Part shown: positions 54,201-62,056 of the stretch, piece by piece | Layout: each line of letters starts with the position of its first letter | Position numbering within the stretch: position 1 is the first letter of the stretch | Position numbers and translations under genes: made by a program | From: Rheinheimera pleomorphica | GTDB lineage: Bacteria > Pseudomonadota > Gammaproteobacteria > Enterobacterales > Alteromonadaceae | NCBI RefSeq assembly: GCF_011634895.1 | Contig: NZ_SIRR01000008.1 | Span: 682,001 to 746,000 of the forward strand | DNA length: 64,000 bases | Reading direction: 5' to 3' | Notes under the pieces: generated by a model | Seen by the model: only the letters and a program-made list of their open reading frames with translations | What the model was told of the DNA's origin: nothing | The model's database searches: none

Positions 54201-54399
54201 CCAGCGGCGATGCCACCGTTTCGGCGATAACTTTGGGGTTAGCGCCCGGGTAGTTAGCGGTTACTACCACTGTCGGTGGCACCACCTCGGGGTATTCGGT
54301 AATAGGCAACTGCCACACCGCTATAGCACCGGTGATAAAAAACAGCAGCGATATCACAGCGGCGAAGATTGGCCGCTTAATAAAGAATTGCGAAAACAT
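51205..54399 (-). CDS. RND multidrug efflux pump, inner-membrane subunit (AcrB/MexF-like, HAE1)
   Basis: A 1064-residue proton-driven pump of the HAE1 family. The N-terminus FSQFFIKRPIFAAVISLL, the porter-domain repeats, and TM4 with the proton-relay residues (GLVLAIGIVVDDAIVVVENVERN, two adjacent Asp) are all present, as is the second relay region near VGLATKNAILIVEFAKEL. Length matches AcrB/MexF. It sits between the adaptor (11-bp gap) and the outer-membrane lipoprotein gene. Confidence 0.95.
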   Translation of the reverse strand: MFSQFFIKRPIFAAVISLLFFITGAIAVWQLPITEYPEVVPPTVVVTANYPGANPKVIAETVASPLEQEINGVENMLYMSSQATSDGRMTLTVTFAIGTDVDLAQTQVQSRVERAKPRLPQEVQRLGVVTEKSSPDLTMVVHLTSPDERYDMLYLSNYAALNVKDELARIEGVGSVQLFGAGDYSMRIWLDPNKVAALGLSPAQITAAIREQNQQAAAGSLGAQPSGEADFQLLINVKGRLAAVEEFADIIIKVGANGEISRLKDVARLELGASTYALRSLLDNKEAVAIPIFQASGSNAIQISDDVRAKMAELAKGFPDGLTYDIVYDPTVFVRGSIEAVVKTLLEAVLLVVLVVVLFLQTWRASIIPLVAVPVSLVGTFAFMQLLGFSLNALSLFGLVLAIGIVVDDAIVVVENVERNISEGLSPIAATQKAMKEVTGPIVATTLVLAAVFIPTAFMSGLTGQFYKQFALTITISTFISAINSLTLSPALSALLLKGHGEKKDALTRAMDKLFGGWLFGPFNRFFARLSRGYGYLVQKVIRFGAIVGVMYIALVGLTGLQFATTPTGYVPGQDKQYLVAFAQLPDAASLERTEAVIKEMSRIALQQPGVANSVAFPGLSINGFTNSPNSGIVFTPLADFSQRTDPSMSAGAIAAALNQKFAGIEDAFIAIFPPPPVQGLGTIGGFRLQIQDRANHGYDELYNVTMQVMMKAWQTPELAGIFSSYQVNVPQLDLDIDRTKAKQQGVAMDEVFQTLQAYMGSVYVNDFNQFGRTYQVNMQADEQFRQTPEQIGQLKVRNNQGEMIPLGSFINVSNTAGPDRVMHYNGFTTAEINGGPAPGYSSGEAQAAIEKILAETLPNGMTYEWTELTYQQILAGNAGMFIYPLVILLVFMVLAAQYESLSLPLAIILIIPMTLLSALSGVLIYGGDNNIFTQIGLIVLVGLATKNAILIVEFAKELQDHGMSAMEAILEAGRLRLRPILMTSIAFIMGVVPMVFSSGAGAEMRQAMGVAVFAGMIGVTIFGLILTPLFYYMLAKRGEKKATQPAVEQAPAGTTTTVEASHA

Positions 54400-54409
54400 C
54401 TGTTACTCC

Positions 54410-55678
54410 TTAACCGCGTCCCGGCGTTTTGCCGGCATTGGCTGTTGCTGCGATATCAGCGCTGGCCGCTAACGATGCTGACGCCCTGTCCAACAGCTGC
54501 TGCGCATCTTTTAGCGCCGCCAACTGTGCGCTGGAGGCCATATCAACCAGTTTGGGGTCAATTTGCATGCTCGGGCGAACCCGCTGCAGGCCGTTTACCA
54601 CTATGCGATCAACCGCGCTCAGGCCTTTATTAATGATGCGCAGGCCATCAAGCTTCTCGCCCAGCTCCACGGCGCGATATTCCAGCTGATTAGTGTCATT
54701 CACCACTAACACAAACTTGTTGTTTAAGTCGGTGCCTATGGCTTTTTCGTCAATTAACACACCATCGTACGAGGCGCTGCCCGCCAGACGCAGTTTGGCG
54801 TACAAGCCAGGCAACAGCTGATTATCACTATTGGCAAAGCTGGCGCGTAAACGAATGGTGCCGGTTTGCGCATCGATGCGGTTATCAACAAAGTCGATAT
54901 GGCCGATATGACTAAATTCGTTGTCATCGGCCAGTGCCAGATACACCGGGTTGGCCTGGGCTTCGCGGGTATCAACCCGTTTACCGTCCTGCGCTAAACG
55001 GGCATATTTCAGATAGGTTTGCTCATCAACATCAAAGTAAGCATACATTTTGTCGGTCGACACCAGGCTGGTAAGCCGAGTTTGGCCTGCCGTCACGTAA
55101 TTACCCGCGGTGACCAAAGCGTTAGACACCCGGCCGCTGATTGGCGCACTAACGCGGGTATAACTTAAATCCAGCTCGGCGCGCGCCAGCGCCGCCTTAA
55201 CAGCAGCCACCGTCGCGGCGGTTTGCTTTTTGCGCGCCTGGCGATTGTCCAGCACTTCCACCGAAATGGCCCGCTGCGCCAGCAAACGCTGCGCCCGCTC
55301 ATATTCGGCATGCGCCAACTCTGCTGCGCTTTGCGCGCTTAACAGCTCAGCCTTTAACCGCGCCACGTCGGCCGCGAACGGTTTGGCATCTATGGTTAGC
55401 AGCACATCACCAGCGTTGACTAAGGCGCCTTCCGCAAACAGAACCTGCTCGACATAGCCTGATACCCGCGGCATCAACTCAACCGTTTGCGGCGCCTGTA
55501 AGCGGCCGGTAAATTCGTCCCACTCGGTTATGCGTTCAACCACCACCTGCGCCACACTCACTTGCGGTGCAGCAGGTGTCTGAGCCTGACTCGCCGCCTC
55601 CGGGTTGCCACAAGCGGCCAACACCACGGCGGCAACGCTGGCTAATAGAAAATTTCTTGCGGTATTTTTTCTGCTCAT
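54410..55678 (-). CDS. RND efflux periplasmic adaptor lipoprotein (MexE/AcrA-like)
   Basis: A 422-residue membrane fusion protein. Starting at ATG 55678 (GGAGAGAG upstream) it has a lipoprotein signal with lipobox LAAC, then the half-lipoyl domains (EGALVNAGDVLLTIDAKPF and LSYTRVSAPISGRVSNALVTAGNYV) around a helical hairpin, and the beta-barrel with LLPGLYAKLRL. It is first in the operon; the frame upstream of 55678 is not supported. The intergenic region with the TetR-type gene carries three operator-like palindromes. Confidence 0.93.
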   Translation of the reverse strand: MSRKNTARNFLLASVAAVVLAACGNPEAASQAQTPAAPQVSVAQVVVERITEWDEFTGRLQAPQTVELMPRVSGYVEQVLFAEGALVNAGDVLLTIDAKPFAADVARLKAELLSAQSAAELAHAEYERAQRLLAQRAISVEVLDNRQARKKQTAATVAAVKAALARAELDLSYTRVSAPISGRVSNALVTAGNYVTAGQTRLTSLVSTDKMYAYFDVDEQTYLKYARLAQDGKRVDTREAQANPVYLALADDNEFSHIGHIDFVDNRIDAQTGTIRLRASFANSDNQLLPGLYAKLRLAGSASYDGVLIDEKAIGTDLNNKFVLVVNDTNQLEYRAVELGEKLDGLRIINKGLSAVDRIVVNGLQRVRPSMQIDPKLVDMASSAQLAALKDAQQLLDRASASLAASADIAATANAGKTPGRG

Positions 55679-55763
55679 GACACTCTCTCCATACTTAAAG
55701 CACTCCACATTTAAAGCGCTTCTCGCTTAAAAAATTTTGCTCAAATTGAACTTGCTAGTTTTG

Positions 55764-55775
55764 TACTGGTCGGTA
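55764..55775. promoter_or_regulatory. TetR-type operator-like palindrome 1
   Basis: TACTGGTCGGTA, preceded by TTG. One of three TAC-x6-GTA imperfect palindromes between the divergent efflux operon and the TetR-type gene. Confidence 0.55.
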
Positions 55776-55813
55776 AATATATAGATCCTACAGCAACAGT
55801 CAATCGATTTTTG

Positions 55814-55825
55814 TACCGAGTGGTA
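55814..55825. promoter_or_regulatory. TetR-type operator-like palindrome 2
   Basis: TACCGAGTGGTA, preceded by TTG; the most symmetric of the three (TACC-x4-GGTA). Confidence 0.6.
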
Positions 55826-55907
55826 TATTAATTTATTTCTAGCCAAGATGATTTTGTTCTAACTGGCTGTTAACGGCGAAGAATGTGGCGCTGTAGTGCC
55901 GAATATG

Positions 55908-55919
55908 TACTAAGTGGTA
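55908..55919. promoter_or_regulatory. TetR-type operator-like palindrome 3
   Basis: TACTAAGTGGTA, preceded by TATG. It lies 83 bp before the TetR-type start codon and may serve autoregulation. Confidence 0.55.
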
Positions 55920-55990
55920 AGTAACCCTTACTGGACAAGGGTTATTTTGCTGTTTACTATATGAGCATCTTTGAATACAGGAGCTGGACA

Positions 55991-56599
55991 ATGTCAGCAG
56001 TAGGTAGCTCTTCCCACGTTGGTCGCCCACGTGCCTTTGATATGGATACGGCGCTGGAAAAAGCGTTAGAAGTATTTTGGCGTAAAGGTTATGACGGAAC
56101 GTCGTTGTCGGATCTTACCGAAGCTATGGGTATTAATAAGCCCAGCTTGTACGCCGCCTTTGGCAATAAAGAACAGTTATTTCTTAAAGCGATAGAGCTG
56201 TACGAAAGCCGTCCCTGCGCATTTTTTATGCCGGCACTGGAAAAACCGACCGCCTATGAAGTGGCCGAACATATGTTGTATGGCGCAGCAGCCAATATGG
56301 CGAACAAAGATCAGCCGCAAGGCTGTGTGGTGATCCAGGGGGCGCTGTCATGCTCGGAAGCGGCGGCGGCGGTAAAAGAAGCCTTAATGAACCGCCGGCT
56401 AGAAGGCCAGCAAAAATTGCAGGAGCGTTTTGAACGCGCCAAAGCCGAAGGTGATTTACCGGCATCGGTCAATGCAGAAACTCTGGCGCGTTACCTCGGT
56501 ACCGTGTTGCAGGGCATGGCCATTCAGGCCAATAATGGTGCCACTCCCGAGCAGCTGCGTCAGGTGGCTGAAATGACCTTACTGGCGTTTCCACGCTAA
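55991..56599 (+). CDS. TetR/AcrR-family repressor of the divergent efflux operon
   Basis: A 202-residue regulator. The N-terminal HTH reads GRPRAFDMDTALEKALEVFWRKGYDGTSLSDLTEAMGI (in parts) with recognition helix KPSLYAAFGNKEQLF; the C-terminal domain belongs to the YxaF/YcdC-like group (CVVIQGALSCSEAA). ATG 55991 has AGGAG 7 nt upstream and is preferred over ATG 55961. Position opposite the RND operon and three shared palindromes indicate that it represses the pump and itself. Confidence 0.9.
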   Translation: MSAVGSSSHVGRPRAFDMDTALEKALEVFWRKGYDGTSLSDLTEAMGINKPSLYAAFGNKEQLFLKAIELYESRPCAFFMPALEKPTAYEVAEHMLYGAAANMANKDQPQGCVVIQGALSCSEAAAAVKEALMNRRLEGQQKLQERFERAKAEGDLPASVNAETLARYLGTVLQGMAIQANNGATPEQLRQVAEMTLLAFPR

Positions 56600-56694
56600 G
56601 CTTGCACCACAAAAAATATCTGCTGCGGCCACTGTTTTTAGCGGCCATAACCCTTTAAGATCAGCGCCTCTGCCAACCCTGCTCCGGCGCTGTT

Positions 56695-57618
56695 ATGCAA
56701 AACTTCCTGTTATACCTGACCACTGTATTAATCTGGGGTTCTACCTGGTTTGCCATCGAATTTCAGCTGGGCGAGGTCGCGATTGAAGTATCGCTGGCGT
56801 ATCGCTTTATTTTATCCGCCGTTTTAATGTGGCTGTTTTGCTGGTGGCGTCGGCTGCCAATGCGTTTTAGTGCGAAAGATCATGGCTTTATCGCGCTGCT
56901 GGCGCTGTTTAACTTTGCGTTAAATTACCTGCTGATTTATCAGGCGCAGCAGTATTTAAGCTCGGCCATGACCGCCATCGCCTTTACTACCATGCTGCTG
57001 ATGAATATTGTCAATACCCGGCTGTTTTTCGGCAAGCCGGTGGCCAAACGCATCTACTTTGGCGCTTTAATGGGCATCGCCGGTATCGTTGTGCTGTTCT
57101 ACCCCGATTTAGACGGCCTGGATTTCACTAACGCCAGTCTGTTAGGCCTGGTACTGGTGCTGGGCAGTGCGTTAAGCGCCTCGCTTGGTAATATGGCCAG
57201 TGTGCGAAACTCACGCGCCGGCCTGCCAATCACCCAGGTTAATGCCTGGGGCATGTTATACGGTGCCGTTGGCCTGAGCCTGCTGGTAGTCATTAGCGGC
57301 AAGAGCTTTACCTTTAGCACCTCACCGGCCTTTATTATTTCTATGTTGTACTTAGCCGTGTTTGGCTCGGTGATTGCCTTTGCCACCTATTTTGCGCTGT
57401 TAAAGGGCATGGGGCCAGAAAAGGCCAGCTACACCATAGTGCTGTTCCCGCTGGTGGCAGTGGTGCTTAGCACCTTATTTGAAGAATTTGTCTGGACCGG
57501 CTACACCTTTAGCGGCTTTGCCCTGGTACTGCTGGGTAATGCGCTGGTATTAACGCCGTTTGATAAAATTAAAGCACTGCTGAGTAAGGCGCCACCGGCA
57601 ACGCCGGTTACGCCTTGA
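56695..57618 (+). CDS. EamA-family (DMT) transporter
   Basis: A 307-residue protein with ten predicted membrane helices in two EamA repeats (TTVLIWGSTWFAIEFQLG at the N-terminus; GSALSASLGNMASVRNSR at the start of the second half; ending in PLVAVVLSTLFEEFVWTGYT). Members export amino acids, metabolites or drugs; no substrate can be assigned. It follows the TetR gene by 95 bp on the same strand. Confidence 0.87.
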   Translation: MQNFLLYLTTVLIWGSTWFAIEFQLGEVAIEVSLAYRFILSAVLMWLFCWWRRLPMRFSAKDHGFIALLALFNFALNYLLIYQAQQYLSSAMTAIAFTTMLLMNIVNTRLFFGKPVAKRIYFGALMGIAGIVVLFYPDLDGLDFTNASLLGLVLVLGSALSASLGNMASVRNSRAGLPITQVNAWGMLYGAVGLSLLVVISGKSFTFSTSPAFIISMLYLAVFGSVIAFATYFALLKGMGPEKASYTIVLFPLVAVVLSTLFEEFVWTGYTFSGFALVLLGNALVLTPFDKIKALLSKAPPATPVTP

Positions 57619-57657
57619 ACGTTGCGCCTGCCGCTATAACATTTATCGCAGCCTGAC

Positions 57658-58881
57658 TTACTGAAAATGTGCAGACAGCGCTTGTAAAAAGGCGTATTCA
57701 TTTAATCCGGCGCGATACAGTGGTTTAGACTGGGCGCTCCACATCGCGACCACCAACTGCTTGTCCGGGTCGACAAACAGATACTGGCCAAAAATGCCCT
57801 CGGCGGCATAACTATTGCCGTGCAGCGGCCACAGCATATAGCCGTAATCTACGGTTTTACCACCAATTTTCTGGCGGCTGCTGGCAGCCTGCATCCAGCC
57901 CTTTGGCAGCACCCGCTGCGGTTTACCGTCTGTGGTAATCACGCCGTCATTAAGCCAGAACAAACCCAAACGGGCATAATCGCGCAAGGTCGCCGACAAG
58001 CCACTGCCGCCAATCTCCAGGCCATCCGGCGATTGCAGCCACCAGTTGGCGTCGGCCTGCATGCCAAGCTTTGACCAGATCTTTTCCGACAAATACTGCG
58101 CCACCGGTTTGCCGGTTGCCGCCCGCACTAAAGCGCCTGCCAGCTGGGTTTCGCCGGTACTGTAGTTCCACACTGTGCCAGGCATGGCAGCACGTGGTAA
58201 TGACGCCATTAAGTCTAAGATGGCACCGGGTTGCTGGCTGAGTTGCGCCTCCAGCATGCGCCGCCGGTCTGAAGCCGGGTCAGTGTAGGTTTCATTCCAG
58301 GCGACGCCCGAGCTCATTTGCAGCAGGTGTTTCACCGTTACACCATCGTAGGCGGAGCCTTTAAAACGCGGCAGGTAGTTAACTATAGGGTCGTCAATAC
58401 TGCGGATAAAGCCATCCTGTATCGCAGCACCAATTAGGGTTGCTGTAATAGATTTCACCACTGACATCGACATCCAGCGTGTGTCCGGGCCATTGCCAAG
58501 CAGGTACTGTTCAAATAAAATTTCGCCGTTTTGAATAATCAGCAGGCCGCTAACGCGGTTCATCGACAGCACGTCGTACAAATCGTAAGTTTGGTCATCA
58601 ACGCTATAAGCAAAGTCTTGCAACGGTTGCTTGCTTAGCGGCAACTCGCTAACAGCGTTGCCACGCGCCACCGTGCGGGTAGGAAACAGCCGGTCAATAT
58701 TGCGAAAGGTGTTTACCTGAATATCCGGGTACAGTTTGCCGTCGTAAATCTGCCGCACTGTGCCAATGTCTTCAGTTGCATGGCGATATTCGGCTGCTGT
58801 TTCTACTGCTGCTGCGACCTTGCTGCTTAACGTCAGCAGCAAAACTAAGGTAAAGGCTGATAGTGTTTGTAAGTTTCGCAT
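57658..58881 (-). CDS. Exported serine hydrolase, class C beta-lactamase fold
   Basis: A 407-residue exported protein of the beta-lactamase/esterase family (PF00144). After the signal peptide (cleavage near KVAAA) come the S-x-x-K motif SVVKS with catalytic Ser and Lys, the Y-x-x motif in WNYSTGE and a C-terminal YGYMLWPL/FGQYL region in place of KTG. Related proteins are peptidases, esterases or amide hydrolases, and beta-lactam hydrolysis is not implied. Its ATG overlaps the stop of the upstream small gene (TAATG). Confidence 0.87.
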   Translation of the reverse strand: MRNLQTLSAFTLVLLLTLSSKVAAAVETAAEYRHATEDIGTVRQIYDGKLYPDIQVNTFRNIDRLFPTRTVARGNAVSELPLSKQPLQDFAYSVDDQTYDLYDVLSMNRVSGLLIIQNGEILFEQYLLGNGPDTRWMSMSVVKSITATLIGAAIQDGFIRSIDDPIVNYLPRFKGSAYDGVTVKHLLQMSSGVAWNETYTDPASDRRRMLEAQLSQQPGAILDLMASLPRAAMPGTVWNYSTGETQLAGALVRAATGKPVAQYLSEKIWSKLGMQADANWWLQSPDGLEIGGSGLSATLRDYARLGLFWLNDGVITTDGKPQRVLPKGWMQAASSRQKIGGKTVDYGYMLWPLHGNSYAAEGIFGQYLFVDPDKQLVVAMWSAQSKPLYRAGLNEYAFLQALSAHFQ

Positions 58882-59222
58882 TAGACGTCAATCCTTGTCC
58901 CCGCTTTAACTCTGCGATGTTGCAGCACTAAACTGCCTGCCACTTCACGGATAATCTCAATTTTGTAAAATTTAACTTTACCCTTGGTGCTGAGCTTAAA
59001 AGTGCCAACCATACTGCCGGCGGATGGCGGCGCCCACTGCTCTTCTACCACACCACCGAGCGCCTCACCGCGCCAATGCCCGGCCAGCCAACTCAGCTGT
59101 TCAATGCTGGCTGTCGGTGACGTTTGCCCGGCTGCCAAGCTCAGGGTTTCCGCCGCGTAGGCGCCAGAAACACCGGCGACAACCAGCAAAAACCAGCTAT
59201 ACAACTTTGAAAGTATTGCCAT
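58881..59222 (-). CDS. DUF6265 protein, C-terminally shortened
   Basis: A 113-residue exported protein with the DUF6265 core: signal peptide ending AYAAE, then LSWLAGHWRGEALGGVVEEQW and SAGSMVGTFKL. Family members normally run on past SLVLxLKHF for about 50 more residues. Here the match stops at SLVLQ and an unrelated tail (HRRVKAGTRIDV) leads straight to a stop codon that overlaps the next gene, which suggests a deletion or frameshift that fused the two genes. Confidence 0.72.
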   Translation of the reverse strand: MAILSKLYSWFLLVVAGVSGAYAAETLSLAAGQTSPTASIEQLSWLAGHWRGEALGGVVEEQWAPPSAGSMVGTFKLSTKGKVKFYKIEIIREVAGSLVLQHRRVKAGTRIDV

Positions 59223-59459
59223 CAGTTAAACCTTAGGTTTGCCACAACTGGCATAAGCTTAGCTGATATTAATTTACTCTGTGCCGGGTAGCTCTTTGCA
59301 GCGGCGTAAAACGCCCAATTGTAGCACCAGGTTAAAATTAACACTTTAACTTAGTCAGCTAAAGGGCCGCTTCCCACAAAACGCCAGGTGAAGGTTGCGT
59401 ATGATCGTTTAGTGCTGTCCTGTAATCAGGCATGTTAAGTATTAACCGGCAGCTGCTGA

Positions 59460-59846
59460 TTAAAAAAACAACAGCAGCCACAAACCAAGGCTGGCAAGAA
59501 AATTAATGGTAAACACCAGGCCGCGCAGCCTGACATTCGTCGTACAAATTTGTACCGCGCTATGCGCTAACCTGCCAAGCACAAACACCCAGGCCAGCCA
59601 GATTGCAGCAGGCGTGACGGAGTTAGTTTGCAGTAGCAACAGACAGGCGACATAAAACAGCAGCGGCCATTCAAACTGGTTAGATAAATTCGCGCTGATG
59701 CGTGGCTCAACACCTGCCCAGGGGTTGCTACCATCTGCCCTTTTGCCAAAGCCCCAGACTTTTGGCGCCCTGACCAGAGTTAATAACACATACAGCAAGG
59801 CGATAAGGGCAACATGGACGGTCATAGGGAGTACGAGTGGATGCAA
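59460..59846 (-). CDS. MAPEG-family membrane protein
   Basis: A 128-residue protein with four predicted membrane helices, of the MAPEG family (eicosanoid and glutathione metabolism proteins); bacterial members are mostly uncharacterised, some are glutathione transferases. Typical elements are SNQFEWPLLFYVACLLL and FVLGRLAHSAVQICTTNVRLRG. The start is TTG 59846, with GAGGA 6 nt upstream; the later ATG 59825 has no ribosome site. Confidence 0.82.
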   Translation of the reverse strand: MHPLVLPMTVHVALIALLYVLLTLVRAPKVWGFGKRADGSNPWAGVEPRISANLSNQFEWPLLFYVACLLLLQTNSVTPAAIWLAWVFVLGRLAHSAVQICTTNVRLRGLVFTINFLASLGLWLLLFF

Positions 59847-59908
59847 ACTGTTGTCCTCTGAGACAGATTTAGAACACGCTACAAGATGGATTACATGTCA
59901 GCGACAAG

Positions 59909-60036
59909 TTAATAACGCTGCTGCAATTTTAACTGTTTTGCCCAGTCAACCTTCTCATAGACCGCTTTTTTCTGAAAATCTGTCTGTCCGGTTGATGAAC
60001 CTACATAGTAATAACCACCGCCTGTAGAAACAAACA
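59909..60036 (-). pseudogene. Possible C-terminal gene remnant
   Basis: On the minus strand a frame of about 42 codons reads LFVSTGGGYYYVGSSTGQTD, then FQKKAVYEKVDWAKQLKLQQ, RY and stop. The composition looks like real protein, but no start codon with a ribosome site precedes it. I do not recognise the source protein. Confidence 0.3.
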
Positions 60037-60094
60037 ATTCTATGAAAAGGTTTAAAAACCGCGTGTTGCCCCCTGAAAAACCGCCACAGCGCTA

Positions 60095-60742
60095 TCATAT
60101 GGCGCGGGCGACAATAAAGGGACGGAAATCACTTTTCGTCGTAGCGTGCCGCTCGTTTTCCAAAATGTCAAAGCCAGCCTCAGCCATAGCCTGTAACAGT
60201 GAGGCCGAGGAGCAGGCAGTAACAACGCCTGGTGCTTTGCCAAAAAAACGCATAACCGGAATGGCAAGGCGAATAAGCGGGTTCATTTCTGCCAAACAAG
60301 GGGTCTTAGAGATGAAAAGACCGCCCGGCGCCAACATTGAACGGATATTGCTGAGCACGACAGGCAGGCTTCCCGCTAAGTGCAGGTAGTTAAAGCCAAC
60401 AACCACATCGTAATGCATGCCCTCAGGCGCCAGGGTGTCGGCGCTGGCCTGGCGAAAAGCCAACGCCGCGTTAAAGCCGTTTTGGCGGGCCGCATCGAGC
60501 TTTTCCTGTGCGATAGCTAGCATGCCCGCTGAGATATCCGTGGCCAGGTAGCTTTCTGCACAGCCGGCCAGACGCAGGGCTACCGTGCCGGTGCCGCAGC
60601 CGAGCTCCAAAACCCGTGAGCGACACGGAATAAGCGCCCGGGTACGCGCCAGCGTCCGCTCGAATCCAGCCTCGTCATCAATGGCAGCCGCCGCATATTT
60701 TCGGGCCGCATTGTCCCAAAACCGGGCATCTTGCTCACTCAT
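60095..60742 (-). CDS. Class I SAM-dependent methyltransferase
   Basis: A 215-residue methyltransferase. Motif I is VLELGCGTGTVAL (about residues 44-56), motif II ATDIS, then YDVVVGFNYLHL and LAPGGLFISKTP. Both the SAM-binding pocket and the helix after motif I are complete. The N-terminal RFWDNAARKYAAAAI resembles small-molecule methyltransferases of the ubiE-like kind. The substrate is unknown and there is no operon partner. Confidence 0.85.
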   Translation of the reverse strand: MSEQDARFWDNAARKYAAAAIDDEAGFERTLARTRALIPCRSRVLELGCGTGTVALRLAGCAESYLATDISAGMLAIAQEKLDAARQNGFNAALAFRQASADTLAPEGMHYDVVVGFNYLHLAGSLPVVLSNIRSMLAPGGLFISKTPCLAEMNPLIRLAIPVMRFFGKAPGVVTACSSASLLQAMAEAGFDILENERHATTKSDFRPFIVARAI

Positions 60743-61081
60743 CTGTTTACGCTCCCTAAATGCTTAGCATACTGCCAACCAACCCATCGCCCGCGCGAAA
60801 CCAATATTGCCAGTAATAGCTCAGTCTGCTCGCAGATGATGCAAAGCCGCATAACCTGCAAGTCGCCAAATGAATGTCAGTCTAGGGTGCTGGCCGAATG
60901 TAAATCAAGCATTTTTATTTTGTAGCAATTTATGCTGCTGAAAAACCAGCTGGCGTGCTAATAACTGGCGTAGTGCCCTACCTTTGTATCACTGCAATCC
61001 CATAGCAGGTATTTGCCCTGCCCTAACGCAAGGGTTACACTGCTTTTTATAAGCTAAACAGCCTGAACCGCGGATCCCGGG
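60743..61081. other. Intergenic region with a 20-bp repeat
   Basis: This 339-bp gap before the mntA-type gene holds copy 1 of a 20-bp direct repeat (60911-60930). No gene with a plausible start is seen. GGTTACACT followed by TTTTTATAAGC near 61030-61050 may be the mntA promoter. Confidence 0.4.
60911..60930 (+). repeat. 20-bp direct repeat, copy 1
   Basis: ATTTTTATTTTGTAGCAATT matches 62580-62599 at 19 of 20 positions. The two copies bracket the mntA/hepT locus and the cassette remnant. Confidence 0.75.
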
Positions 61082-61480
61082 TTGAATTTATCGCCAATAC
61101 TGCAGTTATTACAACAACGCCTGCCCAATGTCATGGCGGTGTACGCTTTTGGCAGCCAGATAAACGGGACTGCCGGTAAAAGCAGTGATTTAGATTTAGC
61201 TGTGTTGGTGCCAGGTTACGCCGACGTGATTGAGCTGTGGGACATTAGCAGTGATATTGCCGAACTGGCCAACTGCGAGGTCGATTTACTCGACTTTCGC
61301 GCCGCCTCTACCGTGATGCAATACCAAATCCTGATGACAGGCCAGCGCTTATTTGCTATCGACAGCGGTGTCGATATTTACGAAGCTGCTGTGCTGTCGC
61401 AAATGACAGCGCTTAACGAAGCCCGTGCCGGTTTAATACAAGATATAAGAGAAGAAGGTGCGGTTTATGGCCGAAAATAA
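61082..61480 (+). CDS. mntA: MntA-type nucleotidyltransferase antitoxin
   Basis: A 132-residue minimal nucleotidyltransferase. The GSx10DxD signature is intact (GSQINGTAGKSS then DLD, about residues 24-38), and a third acidic residue lies in CEVDLLDF. MntA proteins neutralise HEPN toxin HepT by adding AMP to a tyrosine of its RX4HXY motif. The start is TTG 61082. It overlaps the hepT start by 14 bp, the usual coupling. Confidence 0.88.
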   Translation: MNLSPILQLLQQRLPNVMAVYAFGSQINGTAGKSSDLDLAVLVPGYADVIELWDISSDIAELANCEVDLLDFRAASTVMQYQILMTGQRLFAIDSGVDIYEAAVLSQMTALNEARAGLIQDIREEGAVYGRK

Positions 61481-61778
61481 TCTGCCGGATGATGTATTAC
61501 TGAATAAAACCGCCACCATAGAGCGTTGTGTTTTAAGGGCACAGGATGAATACCAGAAAGACCCGCTAACCTTCGCTACCGATTTTACCCGTCAGGATGC
61601 GGCTATTTTGAATATTCAACGTGCTTGTGAAGCAGCGTTGGATATGGGCCAACACCTGATCCGCAAACATAAACTTGGCATACCGCAAAGTTCGCGCAAT
61701 GTGTTTACCCTACTTTGTAGCGCTGGCATGATAGCGGCTGAGTTGGTTTCCACAAGCAGCACAACGAGAATTGCTTAA
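61467..61778 (+). pseudogene. hepT: Truncated HepT-type HEPN toxin
   Basis: The frame (103 residues from ATG 61467) matches HepT over its N-terminal two thirds: LLNKTATIERCVLRAQDEYQ, DFTRQDAAILNIQRACEAAL, HLIRKHKLGIPQSSRNVF. After AGMIAAEL the match stops and a short tail (VSTSSTTRIA) follows. The region that should carry RX4-6HxY (RNIAVHDY in relatives) is missing, so the ribonuclease site is gone. The break near 61749 joins the end of a minus-strand cassette gene. Confidence 0.85.
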
Positions 61779-61937
61779 CGAACAGTTTGTACACATTACC
61801 CATGCCGTATTGCAATAAAAAGTTTGCATACTGCTGTCGGTGAGGTCCCAACGTTCTCCGCATTGAGGGCACGCCTTAAACGACCTGCTCCGATCATTTT
61901 CACATGACGGGTTACAAAATAGCGGTTTAACTTCCAT
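61710..61937 (-). CDS. Small zinc-ribbon protein, probable cassette gene, 3' end replaced
   Basis: A 75-residue protein with five Cys pairs or singles in ribbon-like spacing (FCNPSC, CPQCG, YCNTAW, CTNC, CAACG). It is not a known family to me. The gene starts about 36 bp past the attC-like site at 61974, in the orientation expected of the next cassette. Its last dozen codons are read antisense through hepT sequence, so the natural C-terminus was probably lost at the same junction that cut hepT. Confidence 0.5.
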   Translation of the reverse strand: MEVKPLFCNPSCENDRSRSFKACPQCGERWDLTDSSMQTFYCNTAWVMCTNCSLSNSRCAACGNQLSRYHASATK

Positions 61938-61973
61938 TTAGAAACAAAGGCTCCTTACTCTGACACTACAAGC

Positions 61974-62054
61974 ACATAACGTCGTGCTATGCCGCGCCCG
62001 AAGCAACGCGTAGGGCGTCCGGCGCGAAGCACGTACATAAGTACTTTGTTATAA
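61974..62054 (-). repeat. attC-like integron recombination site 1
   Basis: On the minus strand it runs from TTATAAC (62054-62048) to GTTATGT (61980-61974), 81 bp. Inner arms pair imperfectly: AGCACG with CGTGCT and GGCGC with GCGCC, with unpaired bases between, as in attC hairpins. The stop codon of the 131-aa gene lies 2 bp from its left end, which is typical of gene cassettes. Confidence 0.65.
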
Positions 62055-62056
62055 AA

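Noticed and set aside
60042-60389. 115-codon plus-strand frame opposite the methyltransferase
   Set aside because: It is antisense to a gene with clear SAM-binding motifs and has no support of its own.
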